Positions 1 to 6,429 of a stretch of 64,000 bases of DNA are shown piece after piece (position 1 is the first letter of the stretch; every line of letters starts with the position of its first letter). Position numbers and translations under genes: made by a program. The notes beneath the pieces were generated by a model. It was not told the DNA's origin, made no database searches, and saw only the letters and a list, made by a program, of their open reading frames with translations. The stretch spans positions 186,001 through 250,000 of the forward strand of contig NZ_BAAAIX010000026.1 in NCBI RefSeq assembly GCF_039526385.1. The letters are read 5' to 3'. This DNA comes from Luteococcus peritonei. GTDB taxonomy: Bacteria > Actinomycetota > Actinomycetes > Propionibacteriales > Propionibacteriaceae.

Positions 1-335
1 GTGATGCCGCTCACCGTCACCTGCCCGGAGACCGGCAGCCGACGCGGTGCCGTCGGCTTGCCACCGGAGGCCAGTTGCTCGTCCCAGCACAGCGCAAAGG
101 GCAGCGACGACCCCTCCCGCGCCTGGGCGGACAGCGCGCGCACCATCTGGCCGAAGCTGGGCGCCCCGCGCTCGCTGGTGGGCGGCACGGTGGCATCCCA
201 CGGGCCGGTCCAGCCACGGTTGCGCTCACGCACCTCGCGCCAGCGACGCGCGTCGCCACGGCGCAGCGGCCGCAGCACCACGGCCCCGGCCCGCAGCTCC
301 ACCGGCCAGCGGTGGGTGGCCGGGCTGGGCTCCAT
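1..335 (-). CDS. GNAT-family acetyltransferase (RimJ/RimL-like), C-terminus cut by window edge
   Basis: The first 111 residues are present; the gene runs off the left edge. The N-terminus reads as a RimJ/RimL-type entry: a short beta strand, then 'GAVVLRPLRRGDARRWREVR' and 'NRGWTGPWDAT', the usual opening of ribosomal-protein-alanine N-acetyltransferase-like GNAT proteins, which transfer acetyl from acetyl-CoA to protein N-termini or small amines. The acetyl-CoA binding loop would lie beyond the window, so the family call rests on the N-terminal third. The ATG overlaps the TGA of the upstream mogA gene (TGATG), so it is probably translated as the last known member of the moeA-moaC-mogA operon. 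No link between its function and molybdenum cofactor synthesis can be shown here. Confidence 0.7.
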   Translation of the reverse strand, partial: MEPSPATHRWPVELRAGAVVLRPLRRGDARRWREVRERNRGWTGPWDATVPPTSERGAPSFGQMVRALSAQAREGSSLPFALCWDEQLASGGKPTAPRRLPVSGQVTVSGI

Positions 336-817
336 CAGGCGTGCACCTGGTCGTCCGAGCCGCGGATCTGGCTCACCGCGTGCACCAGCACCTCGGAGAG
401 CACGGCCATGCCGTCGCGCACCCCGCCCAGCGAGCCGGGCAGGTTCACCACGACGGTGCGCTGCGCCACGCCCGCGATGCCGCGCGAGAGCACGGCGGTG
501 GGGATGCCGGCCTGCACGCCGCGCTGGGCGATCTCCGCGGCCAGGTGCGGCAGCTCACGGGTGAGCAGCGGGCGGGTCATCTCCGGTGTCAGGTCGCGCT
601 CGCTGAGCCCGGTGCCGCCGGTGGTGATGACCACCTCGTAGTCGGCCGCCACCGCATTGGCGATGGCCCCGGCCACGGGGGCGCCGTCGTGGACCACGGT
701 GCGCTCCACCTCGAAGCCCATCTCCTTGAGTCCTGCCTCGGCGAACGCGCCCGAACGGTCCTCGTAGAGGCCCGCGGCGGCGCGGTCGGAGGCGGTCACC
801 ACGAGTGCTCGCATCAT
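335..817 (-). CDS. mogA: MogA/MoaB-type molybdenum cofactor biosynthesis protein
   Basis: A 160-residue cytoplasmic protein of the MoCF-binding fold. Members adenylylate molybdopterin (MogA, Cnx1G) before MoeA inserts molybdate. The signature TTGGTG sits at about residues 65-70, followed by LSERDLTPE, with NLPGS near the C-terminus; these line the pterin-phosphate pocket. Length is typical for the bacterial single-domain form. The start chosen is the ATG whose ATGA overlaps the moaC stop codon; longer upstream frames lie inside moaC. It is the third gene of a tightly overlapped operon. MoaB and MogA cannot be separated reliably by sequence alone, so the symbol is provisional. Confidence 0.88.
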   Translation of the reverse strand: MMRALVVTASDRAAAGLYEDRSGAFAEAGLKEMGFEVERTVVHDGAPVAGAIANAVAADYEVVITTGGTGLSERDLTPEMTRPLLTRELPHLAAEIAQRGVQAGIPTAVLSRGIAGVAQRTVVVNLPGSLGGVRDGMAVLSEVLVHAVSQIRGSDDQVHA

Positions 818-1362
818 TCGCTCCAGTCTCCGCTTCGTCCGCCCGACTTGGCCGTGACCCGCACGTCCGTCAGCCGGGCGTGCTTGTCCACTGCCTTGAC
901 CATGTCCACCAGGCCGAGGGCGGCGGTGCACACCGCGGTGAGCGCCTCCATCTCGACGCCGGTGCGGTGCGTGGTACGCACCGTGGCGGTGATGTCCACG
1001 CCATTGTCGCGCACCTCCAGGTGCACATCCACGCCGGTCAGCGGCAGCGGATGGCACAGCGGGATCAGGTCGCTGGTCTTCTTGGCGCCCATCACGCCGG
1101 CGATCCGCGCCACGGCCAGGGCGTCGCCCTTGGGCAGCTGCTCGTCGCGCAGCGCGGCGACGCACTCGGCACTGAGCTGCACGAAGCCCTGCGCGGTGGC
1201 GCTGCGGGCGGTGACCTCCTTGGCGCTGACGTCCACCATCCGCGCCTCGCCGCTGCCGGACAGGTGCGGGAAGTGGTGCTCGTTGTCCTGCGCGGCGCGG
1301 GGGCCGACCTCGGGCACGAAGTCGTCGACGCTGCTGGGACGAAAGACGGGGCGCTCAGTCAT
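814..1362 (-). CDS. moaC: Cyclic pyranopterin monophosphate synthase MoaC
   Basis: MoaC converts 3',8-cyclo-7,8-dihydroguanosine triphosphate to cyclic pyranopterin monophosphate in the first stage of molybdenum cofactor synthesis. Family motifs are clear: MVDVSAKE at 42-49, KGDAL at 78-82, PLCHPL at 101-106, GVEMEALTA at 135-143, the DMVKAVDK segment at 153-160 and a terminal AKSGG. The 182-residue protein carries roughly 28 more residues before the conserved core than compact homologues. The ATG at 1362 overlaps the end of moeA by 8 nt, so the long start fits translational coupling; an internal start closer to the core cannot be excluded. MoaA is not in this window. Confidence 0.95.
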   Translation of the reverse strand: MTERPVFRPSSVDDFVPEVGPRAAQDNEHHFPHLSGSGEARMVDVSAKEVTARSATAQGFVQLSAECVAALRDEQLPKGDALAVARIAGVMGAKKTSDLIPLCHPLPLTGVDVHLEVRDNGVDITATVRTTHRTGVEMEALTAVCTAALGLVDMVKAVDKHARLTDVRVTAKSGGRSGDWSE

Positions 1363-2671
1363 CGAGCATCCAGCACATCACGGCCTCGCCGGGGTTGACC
1401 ACCTCGACGTCCTCGCCCAGCAGCACCAGCGCATTGGCGGCGGCCAGGTCGCCGGTGAGGTGGGAGGAGTGCCCACCCACCAGGTCCACCAGGCGTCGCC
1501 CGTTGTCATCGCGCACGACGGCGCGGCCGAACTGCAGCTTGCCCTTGGTGGAGCGCATCACGGAACCGGCGATGGCGCGCACCGGCTCGTGGTTCACCGG
1601 CTCGATGCCCATCAGCTTGCGCAGCAGCGGGCGCACGAAGGCCTGGAAGGAGACATAGGAGCTGACCGGGTTGCCGGGCAGCATCACCATCGGCACCTTG
1701 TCCTCGCCGATCAGGCCGAAGCCCTGCGGCTTGCCGGGCTGCATGGCCACCTCGGCGAAGTCGCACAGGCCCAGCTCGGGCATCACCTGCTTGACCACGT
1801 CTCGCTCGCCCTGGCTGACGCCGCCGGTGGTGATCACCAGGTCTGCGCGGATCAGCTGGTCGGTGATCTGCTCGCGCACCACCTCGGGGTCGTCGCTGGC
1901 GGCCTGCACCCGCCAGACCTGGCAGCCCTCGGCCTTGGCGGCGGCCGCGATCATGTAGCCATTGGCGTCGTGGATCTGGCCGGGACGCTCCAGGCGTCGG
2001 CCCGGGTCCACCAGCTCGGCGCCGGTGGAGATCACCACGACGCGGGGCCGCGGGCGGGCCAGCACCTTGTCGATGCCGGCACCGGCCAGCAGGCCGATGG
2101 TGCGGGCATCCATCCGCTGGCCGCGGTGCATCAGCACGGTGCCCTCGGTGATGTCGGATCCCTTGGTGCGCACGTACTCGCCGGCGACGACGGGCTCGAA
2201 GACCTTCACCTGCTCGGAGCCACGGTCGGTGAACTCGAAGGGGACGACGGCGTCGGCACCCTCGGGGATCGGGGCTCCGGTCATGATCTTGATGGCCTGC
2301 CCCTCGGGCAGCGGCGCCAGGCTCTCGTCACCGGCGGCGACGGAACCGGCCACCGGCAGGGTGAGCGGCTCGCCCTGGTTGGCCCCGGCCACGTCGGCGG
2401 CACGCACCGCGTAGCCGTCCATCTGGGAGTTGTCGAAGCCCGGCAGGTCCACCTCGCTGGCGATGTCCTCGCACAGCGCCAGGTCCCAGGCGTCCAGCAG
2501 GTTCATGCCGAAGGGCGGCAGCGGCTCCACCAGGCCCAGCAGGTAGTCGCGGTGCGCCTCCATGGAGCGCAGGCCCCGCGCGTCGGGCTCGGGCGGATCG
2601 GGCAACGTGGGCGTCGGCTCGACGACCTCCTCGACGGGTTCGACCTTCTTCTTGCGACGCAACAAAGCCAT
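1355..2671 (-). CDS. moeA: Molybdopterin molybdenumtransferase MoeA
   Basis: MoeA inserts molybdate into adenylylated molybdopterin, hydrolysing the AMP linkage. The 438-residue protein has the MoeA N-terminal region (PGFDNSQMDGYAV at about 78-90), the swivel segment (IMTGAPIPEGADAVVP), the MoCF-binding domain with TTGGVSQGERD at 281-291, and a C-terminal beta domain. About 35 charged and Pro/Glu-rich residues precede the core. It heads the operon moeA-moaC-mogA-acetyltransferase. A TAnnnT box (TATGTT, minus strand) lies 6 nt before the ATG with no Shine-Dalgarno sequence, so the message is probably leaderless. The promoter overlaps that of the divergent cyclo-ligase gene. Confidence 0.96.
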   Translation of the reverse strand: MALLRRKKKVEPVEEVVEPTPTLPDPPEPDARGLRSMEAHRDYLLGLVEPLPPFGMNLLDAWDLALCEDIASEVDLPGFDNSQMDGYAVRAADVAGANQGEPLTLPVAGSVAAGDESLAPLPEGQAIKIMTGAPIPEGADAVVPFEFTDRGSEQVKVFEPVVAGEYVRTKGSDITEGTVLMHRGQRMDARTIGLLAGAGIDKVLARPRPRVVVISTGAELVDPGRRLERPGQIHDANGYMIAAAAKAEGCQVWRVQAASDDPEVVREQITDQLIRADLVITTGGVSQGERDVVKQVMPELGLCDFAEVAMQPGKPQGFGLIGEDKVPMVMLPGNPVSSYVSFQAFVRPLLRKLMGIEPVNHEPVRAIAGSVMRSTKGKLQFGRAVVRDDNGRRLVDLVGGHSSHLTGDLAAANALVLLGEDVEVVNPGEAVMCWMLDD

Positions 2672-2688
2672 GTCCCTAACATAGGCGA
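2672..2688. promoter_or_regulatory. Overlapping divergent -10 elements for moeA and the formyl-THF cyclo-ligase
   Basis: Only 17 bp separate the two divergent start codons. The 7-bp TAACATA gives TAACAT on the plus strand, 6 nt before GTG 2689, and TATGTT on the minus strand, 6 nt before ATG 2671. Each fits a -10 box placing transcription start at the start codon, so both genes appear to share one double-stranded -10 element. This is read from sequence only. Confidence 0.6.
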
Positions 2689-3312
2689 GTGACCCCCACC
2701 GGCCCCGACGGACGCACCAGCAAGCAGGACTTCCGCAGCCAGGTGCTCGCGGCGCGCCAGCAGCGCCCGGCGCACCAGCGGCTGGCCGACGACCGCGCCC
2801 GCACCGGCCTGGTGCTGCGCCTGCTGGCCGAGGTGGAGCCGTCGACGATCGCGATCTACCTGTCCACCCAGCCGCACGCGAAGCGCCCCGAACCCGGCAC
2901 CATCGAGCTGGCCACCGCGCTGTGGACGCTGGGCCACCGCGTCCTGGCGCCGGTGCTCTCCCCCACCGACGAGGGCCCGCGCCACGCCCCCGACTGGGCC
3001 TGGTTCACCGGCCCGGCCGACCTGCGCCCCGGCCTGTGGGGTATCCCCGAGCCCACCGGACCGGCGCTGGGCGCCGAGGCGCTGGGCCAGGCTGACCTGG
3101 TGCTGTGCAGCGGGCTGGGCGGCACCCGCGAGGGCGGCCGGCTGGGAGTGGGCGGCGGCTGGTTCGACCGCGCCCTGGCCCACCGGCGGCCGGGCTGCCC
3201 GGCCTGGTTGCTGCTCAACGAGGACGAGCTGGTGGACGAGCTCCCGCTGGAGCCGCACGACGTGCGGGTGGACGGAATCGTGCTGCCGTCGGGCTTCGTC
3301 CCCTGCGACTGA
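2689..3312 (+). CDS. 5-formyltetrahydrofolate cyclo-ligase family protein
   Basis: This enzyme uses ATP to cyclise 5-formyl-THF to 5,10-methenyl-THF, returning stored one-carbon units to the folate pool. The 207-residue protein has the family layout: an N-terminal helix with SKQDFRSQVLAAR, a central 'IAIYLSTQPHAKRPEPGT' region, WGIPEP at about 122-127, and the phosphate-binding GVGGGWFDRAL motif at about 152-162. In place of the usual G-R-x-G-x-G-x-G-Y-Y-D it has an R-L-G-V-G-G-G-W-F-D variant, still within the family range. The GTG start is set by the TAACAT box 6 nt upstream, indicating a leaderless mRNA. MoeA is divergent. Confidence 0.88.
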   Translation: MTPTGPDGRTSKQDFRSQVLAARQQRPAHQRLADDRARTGLVLRLLAEVEPSTIAIYLSTQPHAKRPEPGTIELATALWTLGHRVLAPVLSPTDEGPRHAPDWAWFTGPADLRPGLWGIPEPTGPALGAEALGQADLVLCSGLGGTREGGRLGVGGGWFDRALAHRRPGCPAWLLLNEDELVDELPLEPHDVRVDGIVLPSGFVPCD

Positions 3313-3451
3313 GACCGCCGGCCGACCCGGCTGGGCGGAACACGTGGGAGGCCTGCCACGTTGCACCCAGCGGACCGATTTCTGGACCGGCCCGCGCGAT
3401 CGTTACCATTCGCAAGGCTTCCCGCAGGCGCGGGAGCAGTTGAGGGGACCC

Positions 3452-3769
3452 ATGCCTACCTACCAGTACCGCTGCACCGAGTGCGGCCGCGAGCTCGAGC
3501 GCGTCCAGAAGTTCAGCGACCCCGCCCTGACCACCTGCGAGGACTGCGGCGGCACGCTGCGCAAGGTCTACAACGCGGTGGGCATCGTCTTCAAGGGTTC
3601 CGGCTTCTACGCCACCGACAACCGCGCCAAGGGCTCCACCGCCGCGGCGACCTCCTCCACCTCTGACTCCTCCTCCAGCAGCGAGTCCAAGCCCGCCGCC
3701 TCCACCAGCTCCGAGAAGCCGGCCGCCAGCCCGGCTCCCGCCGCTGCGCCCAGCACCAGCAAGGACTGA
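3452..3769 (+). CDS. FmdB-family zinc-ribbon protein
   Basis: A 105-residue protein with an N-terminal zinc ribbon: C8-x2-C11 (YRCTECGREL) and a second CxxC (TTCEDCGGTL), followed by RKVYNAVGIVFKGSGFY, the standard FmdB/CxxC_CXXC_SSSS signature. The remaining half is Ser/Ala/Pro/Lys low-complexity sequence and probably disordered. The family was named for a regulator next to formamidase, but most members have no proven function. The ATG at 3452 follows an AGGGGA Shine-Dalgarno sequence; TACCAT about 40 nt upstream is a possible -10 box. Genes on either side give no functional hint. Confidence 0.9.
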   Translation: MPTYQYRCTECGRELERVQKFSDPALTTCEDCGGTLRKVYNAVGIVFKGSGFYATDNRAKGSTAAATSSTSDSSSSSESKPAASTSSEKPAASPAPAAAPSTSKD

Positions 3770-3895
3770 GCGCACCCAGGTGGTGCCGCGGGCTGCCGCC
3801 GGTAGCCCCACCTGCTCCTGTCCACAAGCGACGGGTCGAGCCCACGCCTGTGGATGACTGACGCCGGCCGGGTCCCGGCGTCCATGCTCACGGGC

Positions 3896-4573
3896 ATGAG
3901 GAGCTCCACCCAACCCCGCCCCACTCATGCCACCCGGCGCGCCGCCTCCGCGGTCCGCCCGGCCGGTGGCCGCCTGGCGGCTCTCACGCGTGCGGTGCGA
4001 TGGCACCGACGAGGCCTCGCCGCGGTCTGCGCCTTCTGCGCCGTCCTGCTGGCCCTCACCTCGCTGGCCCCGGCCTCCGCCGCCACCACGACGGTCCTGG
4101 TGGCGGCCGACGACCTGCCGGCCGGGCGCCGGCTCATCGCCGCAGACCTCCGCCCCGCCGACTTCCCGCCAGACCTGGTGCCGCACGGCGCGCGATCCGC
4201 CCCCGAGCAGCTGGTGGGGCGGGTCCTGGCCGCACCCACCTCCCGGGGCAGTGTGCTGACCGAGCGCAGCACCGTCTCGGTCCAGCTCACGCCGCAGCCC
4301 GGCGAGGTACTGGTGCCCGTCCCGGTGGCCGATCCCTCGGTGCTCGCCCTGCTGCAGGTGGGCGACAAGGTCAGCGTGGTGGCACCCGGCGACGGCGGCC
4401 AGGCCGTCACCCTCGCCAGCCGGGTCCGAGTGGCCGCTCTGCCAGCACCCGAGGACGACGGCGTGACCGGATCGGGCTCGCGGGCGCTGGTGCTGCTGAG
4501 CACCGATCGCGCCACCGGCGCGCGCCTGGCCGCGGCCGGCACCGGACAGCCGCTCGGCATCGCCCTGGGGTGA
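3896..4573 (+). CDS. SAF-domain secreted/membrane-anchored protein (CpaB/FlgA-like)
   Basis: About 225 residues from the chosen ATG at 3896 (in-frame ATGs at 3854 and 3884 are alternatives). An Arg-rich N-terminus precedes a hydrophobic segment (GLAAVCAFCAVLLALTSLAP), which serves as signal or anchor. An SAF domain follows: VLVAADDLPAGRRLIAADLRPADFP, then VGRVLAAPTSRGSVLTERS. SAF domains occur in CpaB pilus-assembly and FlgA proteins, where they bind surface polymers or pilus parts. No other tad/cpa pilus gene is in this window, so the partner is unknown. A similar arrangement next to fmdB and mscL is familiar from other actinobacteria (recollection, not tested). Confidence 0.75.
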   Translation: MRSSTQPRPTHATRRAASAVRPAGGRLAALTRAVRWHRRGLAAVCAFCAVLLALTSLAPASAATTTVLVAADDLPAGRRLIAADLRPADFPPDLVPHGARSAPEQLVGRVLAAPTSRGSVLTERSTVSVQLTPQPGEVLVPVPVADPSVLALLQVGDKVSVVAPGDGGQAVTLASRVRVAALPAPEDDGVTGSGSRALVLLSTDRATGARLAAAGTGQPLGIALG

Positions 4574-4880
4574 GGACGCGGTGGTTCTGCCCCGGGCTCT
4601 GGGACCGCCACGCAGACCCACATTGGTAAAGCGATAGAACGACTGAGCACGGCCTGTGAGCCCCGGCCTCTTCGGTGCCCCATACTCAATCAGCGACTGA
4701 GTAGCCGGGACGCACTTAACGGTCTCTTAATCCCGTGAACTTTCGACCAAATGTTTGCCCAACCGCACTTCGCGACACTCCGATGGACTCGTTGCACGTT
4801 CAAAGTCTGGATAGCATGGATGGCATAGCAGTCGTCAGGCCCGACCCTGGGTCTCCTGTTGTGTCTGAAAGGAGAGACCC
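4574..4880. other. Intergenic region upstream of mscL
   Basis: 307 bp without a credible gene and visibly less GC-rich than its surroundings. CGACTGAG occurs twice (4640-4647 and 4694-4701), the second flanked by CTCAATCAG. A TAGCAT at about 4812 is a possible -10 box for mscL, leaving a leader of about 60 nt. I recognise no riboswitch consensus in it. Confidence 0.45.
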
Positions 4881-5240
4881 ATGAAGGGTTTCAAGGATTT
4901 CGTGCTCCGCGGCAACCTGATTGAGCTGGCCGTGGCCTTCATTATCGGTGGCGCCTTCGCCACCGTCGTCACCGCCTTCACCAAGATGATCATGGAGATC
5001 CTGGCGATGGCCGGCGGCGCCCCCAAGTTCGACGACTGGACCGTCTTCGGTCTGACCACCGTCGGGCCCTTCCTGACCGCTCTGGTCGCCTTCCTGATCC
5101 TGGCCTTCGTGGTCTACTTCTTCATCGTGAAGCCCTACGAGGCCGCCAAGGCCCGCTTCATGGCTCCGGCCGAGGAGGAGGCGACCACCGAGTCGCTGCT
5201 GGCCGAGATTCGTGACGAGCTCAAGGCTCGCCGCATCTGA
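4881..5240 (+). CDS. mscL: Large-conductance mechanosensitive channel MscL
   Basis: MscL is the homopentameric inner-membrane safety valve that opens under extreme tension during osmotic downshock. This 119-residue copy has the conserved N-terminal amphipathic helix (MKGFKDFVLRGN), the pore-lining TM1 (LIELAVAFIIGGAFATVVTAF), a short periplasmic loop, TM2 (FLTALVAFLILAFVVYFFIVKP) and a charged C-terminal helix. Length is slightly below the 130-150 usual in E. coli-type channels but normal for actinobacteria. The ATG is preceded by GAAAGGAG. It appears to be a single-gene unit, followed by a strong hairpin at 5319-5349. Confidence 0.97.
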   Translation: MKGFKDFVLRGNLIELAVAFIIGGAFATVVTAFTKMIMEILAMAGGAPKFDDWTVFGLTTVGPFLTALVAFLILAFVVYFFIVKPYEAAKARFMAPAEEEATTESLLAEIRDELKARRI

Positions 5241-5318
5241 TCTTCATCGAGAATGAAGCACCAGGTTGGGTGACTCTCTCACCAGACCGGTCGGGTGACC
5301 CTTAACCGGACTTCGCGG

Positions 5319-5349
5319 GACCCCCGGACGCCACATGGCGCCGGGGGTC
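5319..5349. terminator. Hairpin terminator after mscL
   Basis: GACCCCCGG (5319-5327) pairs with CCGGGGGTC (5341-5349), with an inner CGCC/GGCG stem and one bulged A. The helix is very stable and lies 79 bp past the mscL stop. There is no long T-run. Confidence 0.7.
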
Positions 5350-5648
5350 TCCTGCGTCTTCGGCCTCCCGCATCTCTGACCCCCTACGCCTCCTGCCCTC
5401 GCGCCTCTGCCTCCGGTGCCTCCTGCGTCTCCGGCCCCTGCATCTCCGGATGCGTGCGCCACCGCCCGCTGCCATCAACGATCGTGGGCTGTCGACAGCG
5501 GCACGGGCGGCCCCTACGCGTGCCCGCATGGGCTGCGCGGGGCACAGCACGAGACACAGCCACGCCAGACAGCCACAGCCCGGACCCGCCGCGGCCCAGA
5601 TGATCCATGCGCTGGAAAGTTAACCGAAAAAGTTGACAGAGAAACCTC
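5350..5648. other. Gene-free pyrimidine-rich degenerate repeat stretch
   Basis: No open frame here has actinobacterial coding character. From 5347 to about 5450 the plus strand is strongly C/T-rich and carries imperfect copies of a CTCCTGCGTCTYCGGC-like word (at about 5349 and 5419) and several shorter nCnTCTnCGG words. A small GCATC/GATGC hairpin ends the stretch near 5440-5453. A direct repeat AAAGTTAAC/AAAGTTGAC and a TTGACA hexamer (5633-5638) precede the first palindrome, so a promoter reading rightward is possible but has no good -10 box. Confidence 0.4.
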
Positions 5649-5670
5649 ATGTCCCCTGATCAGGGGACAT
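5649..5670. promoter_or_regulatory. Perfect 22-bp palindrome (operator-like)
   Basis: The 11-bp arm ATGTCCCCTGA is followed directly by its exact reverse complement TCAGGGGACAT. A related inverted repeat with the same TGTCCCC arm lies 54 bp downstream (centre to centre). Paired perfect dyads of this kind usually bind a dimeric helix-turn-helix regulator, but no regulator gene is adjacent. In RNA it would also form a hairpin. Confidence 0.55.
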
Positions 5671-5691
5671 CGAGGCCCCCGTCACGGCTGC

Positions 5692-5730
5692 GCATTGCAT
5701 GCATGTCCCCTCGATAGGGGACAGCAATGC
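5692..5730. promoter_or_regulatory. Nested inverted repeat with the same TGTCCCC arm
   Basis: Inner arms TGTCCCC (5704-5710) and GGGGACA (5717-5723) flank TCGATA. Outer arms GCATTGC (5692-5698) and GCAATGC (5724-5730) are also exact complements, with five unpaired bases on the left only. It could be a second operator or a two-tier RNA hairpin. Confidence 0.5.
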
Positions 5731-5831
5731 CAGCGCGACTGAATCGACGCTGAAGTGATAAAGGATTCAACCAAGCTGCCTCGGTTGTCTTGACCGCCTC
5801 GAACGGCCACAGTAGTGATGTCGGACGGGGC

Positions 5832-6006
5832 GCTCGGGGGAGCCTCCGCGAGACAGCCAGGGCTTCGGGGGAAGCACTGGAACGGCTGCAGGGTTCGGGG
5901 GAACCACCAGCCACGGCATCATCACGGCCGGCCGGATCGGGGGATCTGACGGACGAGCATCCGGGTTCGGGGAACCACGATGCAGCTCTCGCCCCATCGG
6001 GGATGG
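5832..6006. ncRNA. Candidate structured RNA: six phased short hairpins with G3-4/C3-4 loops
   Basis: Six perfect short stems enclose only G-runs on the plus strand (C-runs on the minus strand): GCTC-GGGG-GAGC at 5832, GCTTC-GGGG-GAAGC at 5862, GGTTC-GGGG-GAACC at 5892, GATC-GGGG-GATC at 5935, GGTTC-GGG-GAACC at 5964, CCATC-GGG-GATGG at 5994. Start-to-start spacing is 30, 30, 43, 29 and 30 nt. Loop-proximal TC/GA is constant while outer stem pairs change on both sides together, which is what selection for base pairing would produce. No frame gives a plausible protein. On the minus strand the loops would present CCC(C), reminiscent of the two C-rich loops of actinobacterial 6C RNA. Strand, promoter and expression are unknown. 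Confidence 0.45.
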
Positions 6007-6022
6007 ACGGCGAGACACCAGA

Positions 6023-6051
6023 CGGGCCCGGGAGCGCAGCTCCCGGGCCCG
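6023..6051. terminator. Very stable 13-bp hairpin, probable terminator
   Basis: CGGGCCCGGGAGC (6023-6035) and GCTCCCGGGCCCG (6039-6051) pair fully around a GCA loop. It lies 22 bp past the end of the leftward gene at 6073 and also just right of the hairpin array, so it could end transcripts from either side. There is no U-tract. Confidence 0.65.
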
Positions 6052-6072
6052 AGTCGTGTCCGGTTCCCTTGC

Positions 6073-6429
6073 CTAGCCGACGTTGCCGTGGTGCGGTGGG
6101 CGCTCGGCCATGAGCCGCTGCTCGGCCGGTCCGATCAGCCGCGGGCCCCGGCGCACGGTGGGCACCAGCCCGTCGACACCCAGCAGCCGCCGGACCTCCT
6201 TCAGCACCGCCCCGTAACGAGCAAAGCCCACTGCGGCCAGCAGGTCGCGCTCCACCGCCAGCGGCCAGGCCCGCTCCTCGTCCTGGCAGGTCTGGCGCAG
6301 CTGCTGCACCCGCTCTGCAGGCCAACCAGCGGCCGCCAGCGACTCGACCACCCGTTGGGGGTCCTCGGCGGCACCGTCGATTCGCTCCCCCACCAGGGCG
6401 AGCGAGACGGCCTGCAGCAGCTCAGCCAC
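6073..6429 (-). CDS. Hypothetical protein coupled to UDPGP gene
   Basis: A 118-residue, Ala/Arg/Leu-rich, probably all-helical cytoplasmic protein that I do not recognise. The GTG at 6429 overlaps the stop of the uridylyltransferase gene by 8 nt, which supports translation coupling and argues it is a genuine gene. Visible features are 'VAELLQAVSLALVGERIDG' at the start and a basic 'RRGPRLIGPAEQRL' segment near the end. There is no signal peptide, membrane segment or Cys cluster. It may act with the sugar nucleotide enzyme, but that is only inferred from linkage. Confidence 0.6.
   Translation of the reverse strand: MAELLQAVSLALVGERIDGAAEDPQRVVESLAAAGWPAERVQQLRQTCQDEERAWPLAVERDLLAAVGFARYGAVLKEVRRLLGVDGLVPTVRRGPRLIGPAEQRLMAERPPHHGNVG

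Noticed and set aside
47..2692. 881-codon plus-strand open frame over the Moco genes
   Set aside because: It is antisense to moeA, moaC and mogA, whose conserved motifs are clear; long shadow frames are expected at this GC content.
4574..4880. c-di-AMP (ydaO) riboswitch before mscL
   Set aside because: I could not fit the conserved ydaO sequence blocks; only the local low GC and duplicated CGACTGAG suggested it.
5832..6006. CRISPR array
   Set aside because: Unit spacing is about 30 nt but the repeats are not identical in sequence, only in structure; there are no cas genes and spacers are only 16-29 nt.
5832..6006. G-quadruplex cluster
   Set aside because: G-runs are separated by about 26 nt, too far for a standard intramolecular quadruplex with short loops.
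5767..6113. Short frames across the hairpin array (83 and 107 codons)
   Set aside because: No start signal, no family resemblance, and spacing of the units (29, 30, 43) is not a coding period throughout; base-pairing explains the pattern better.
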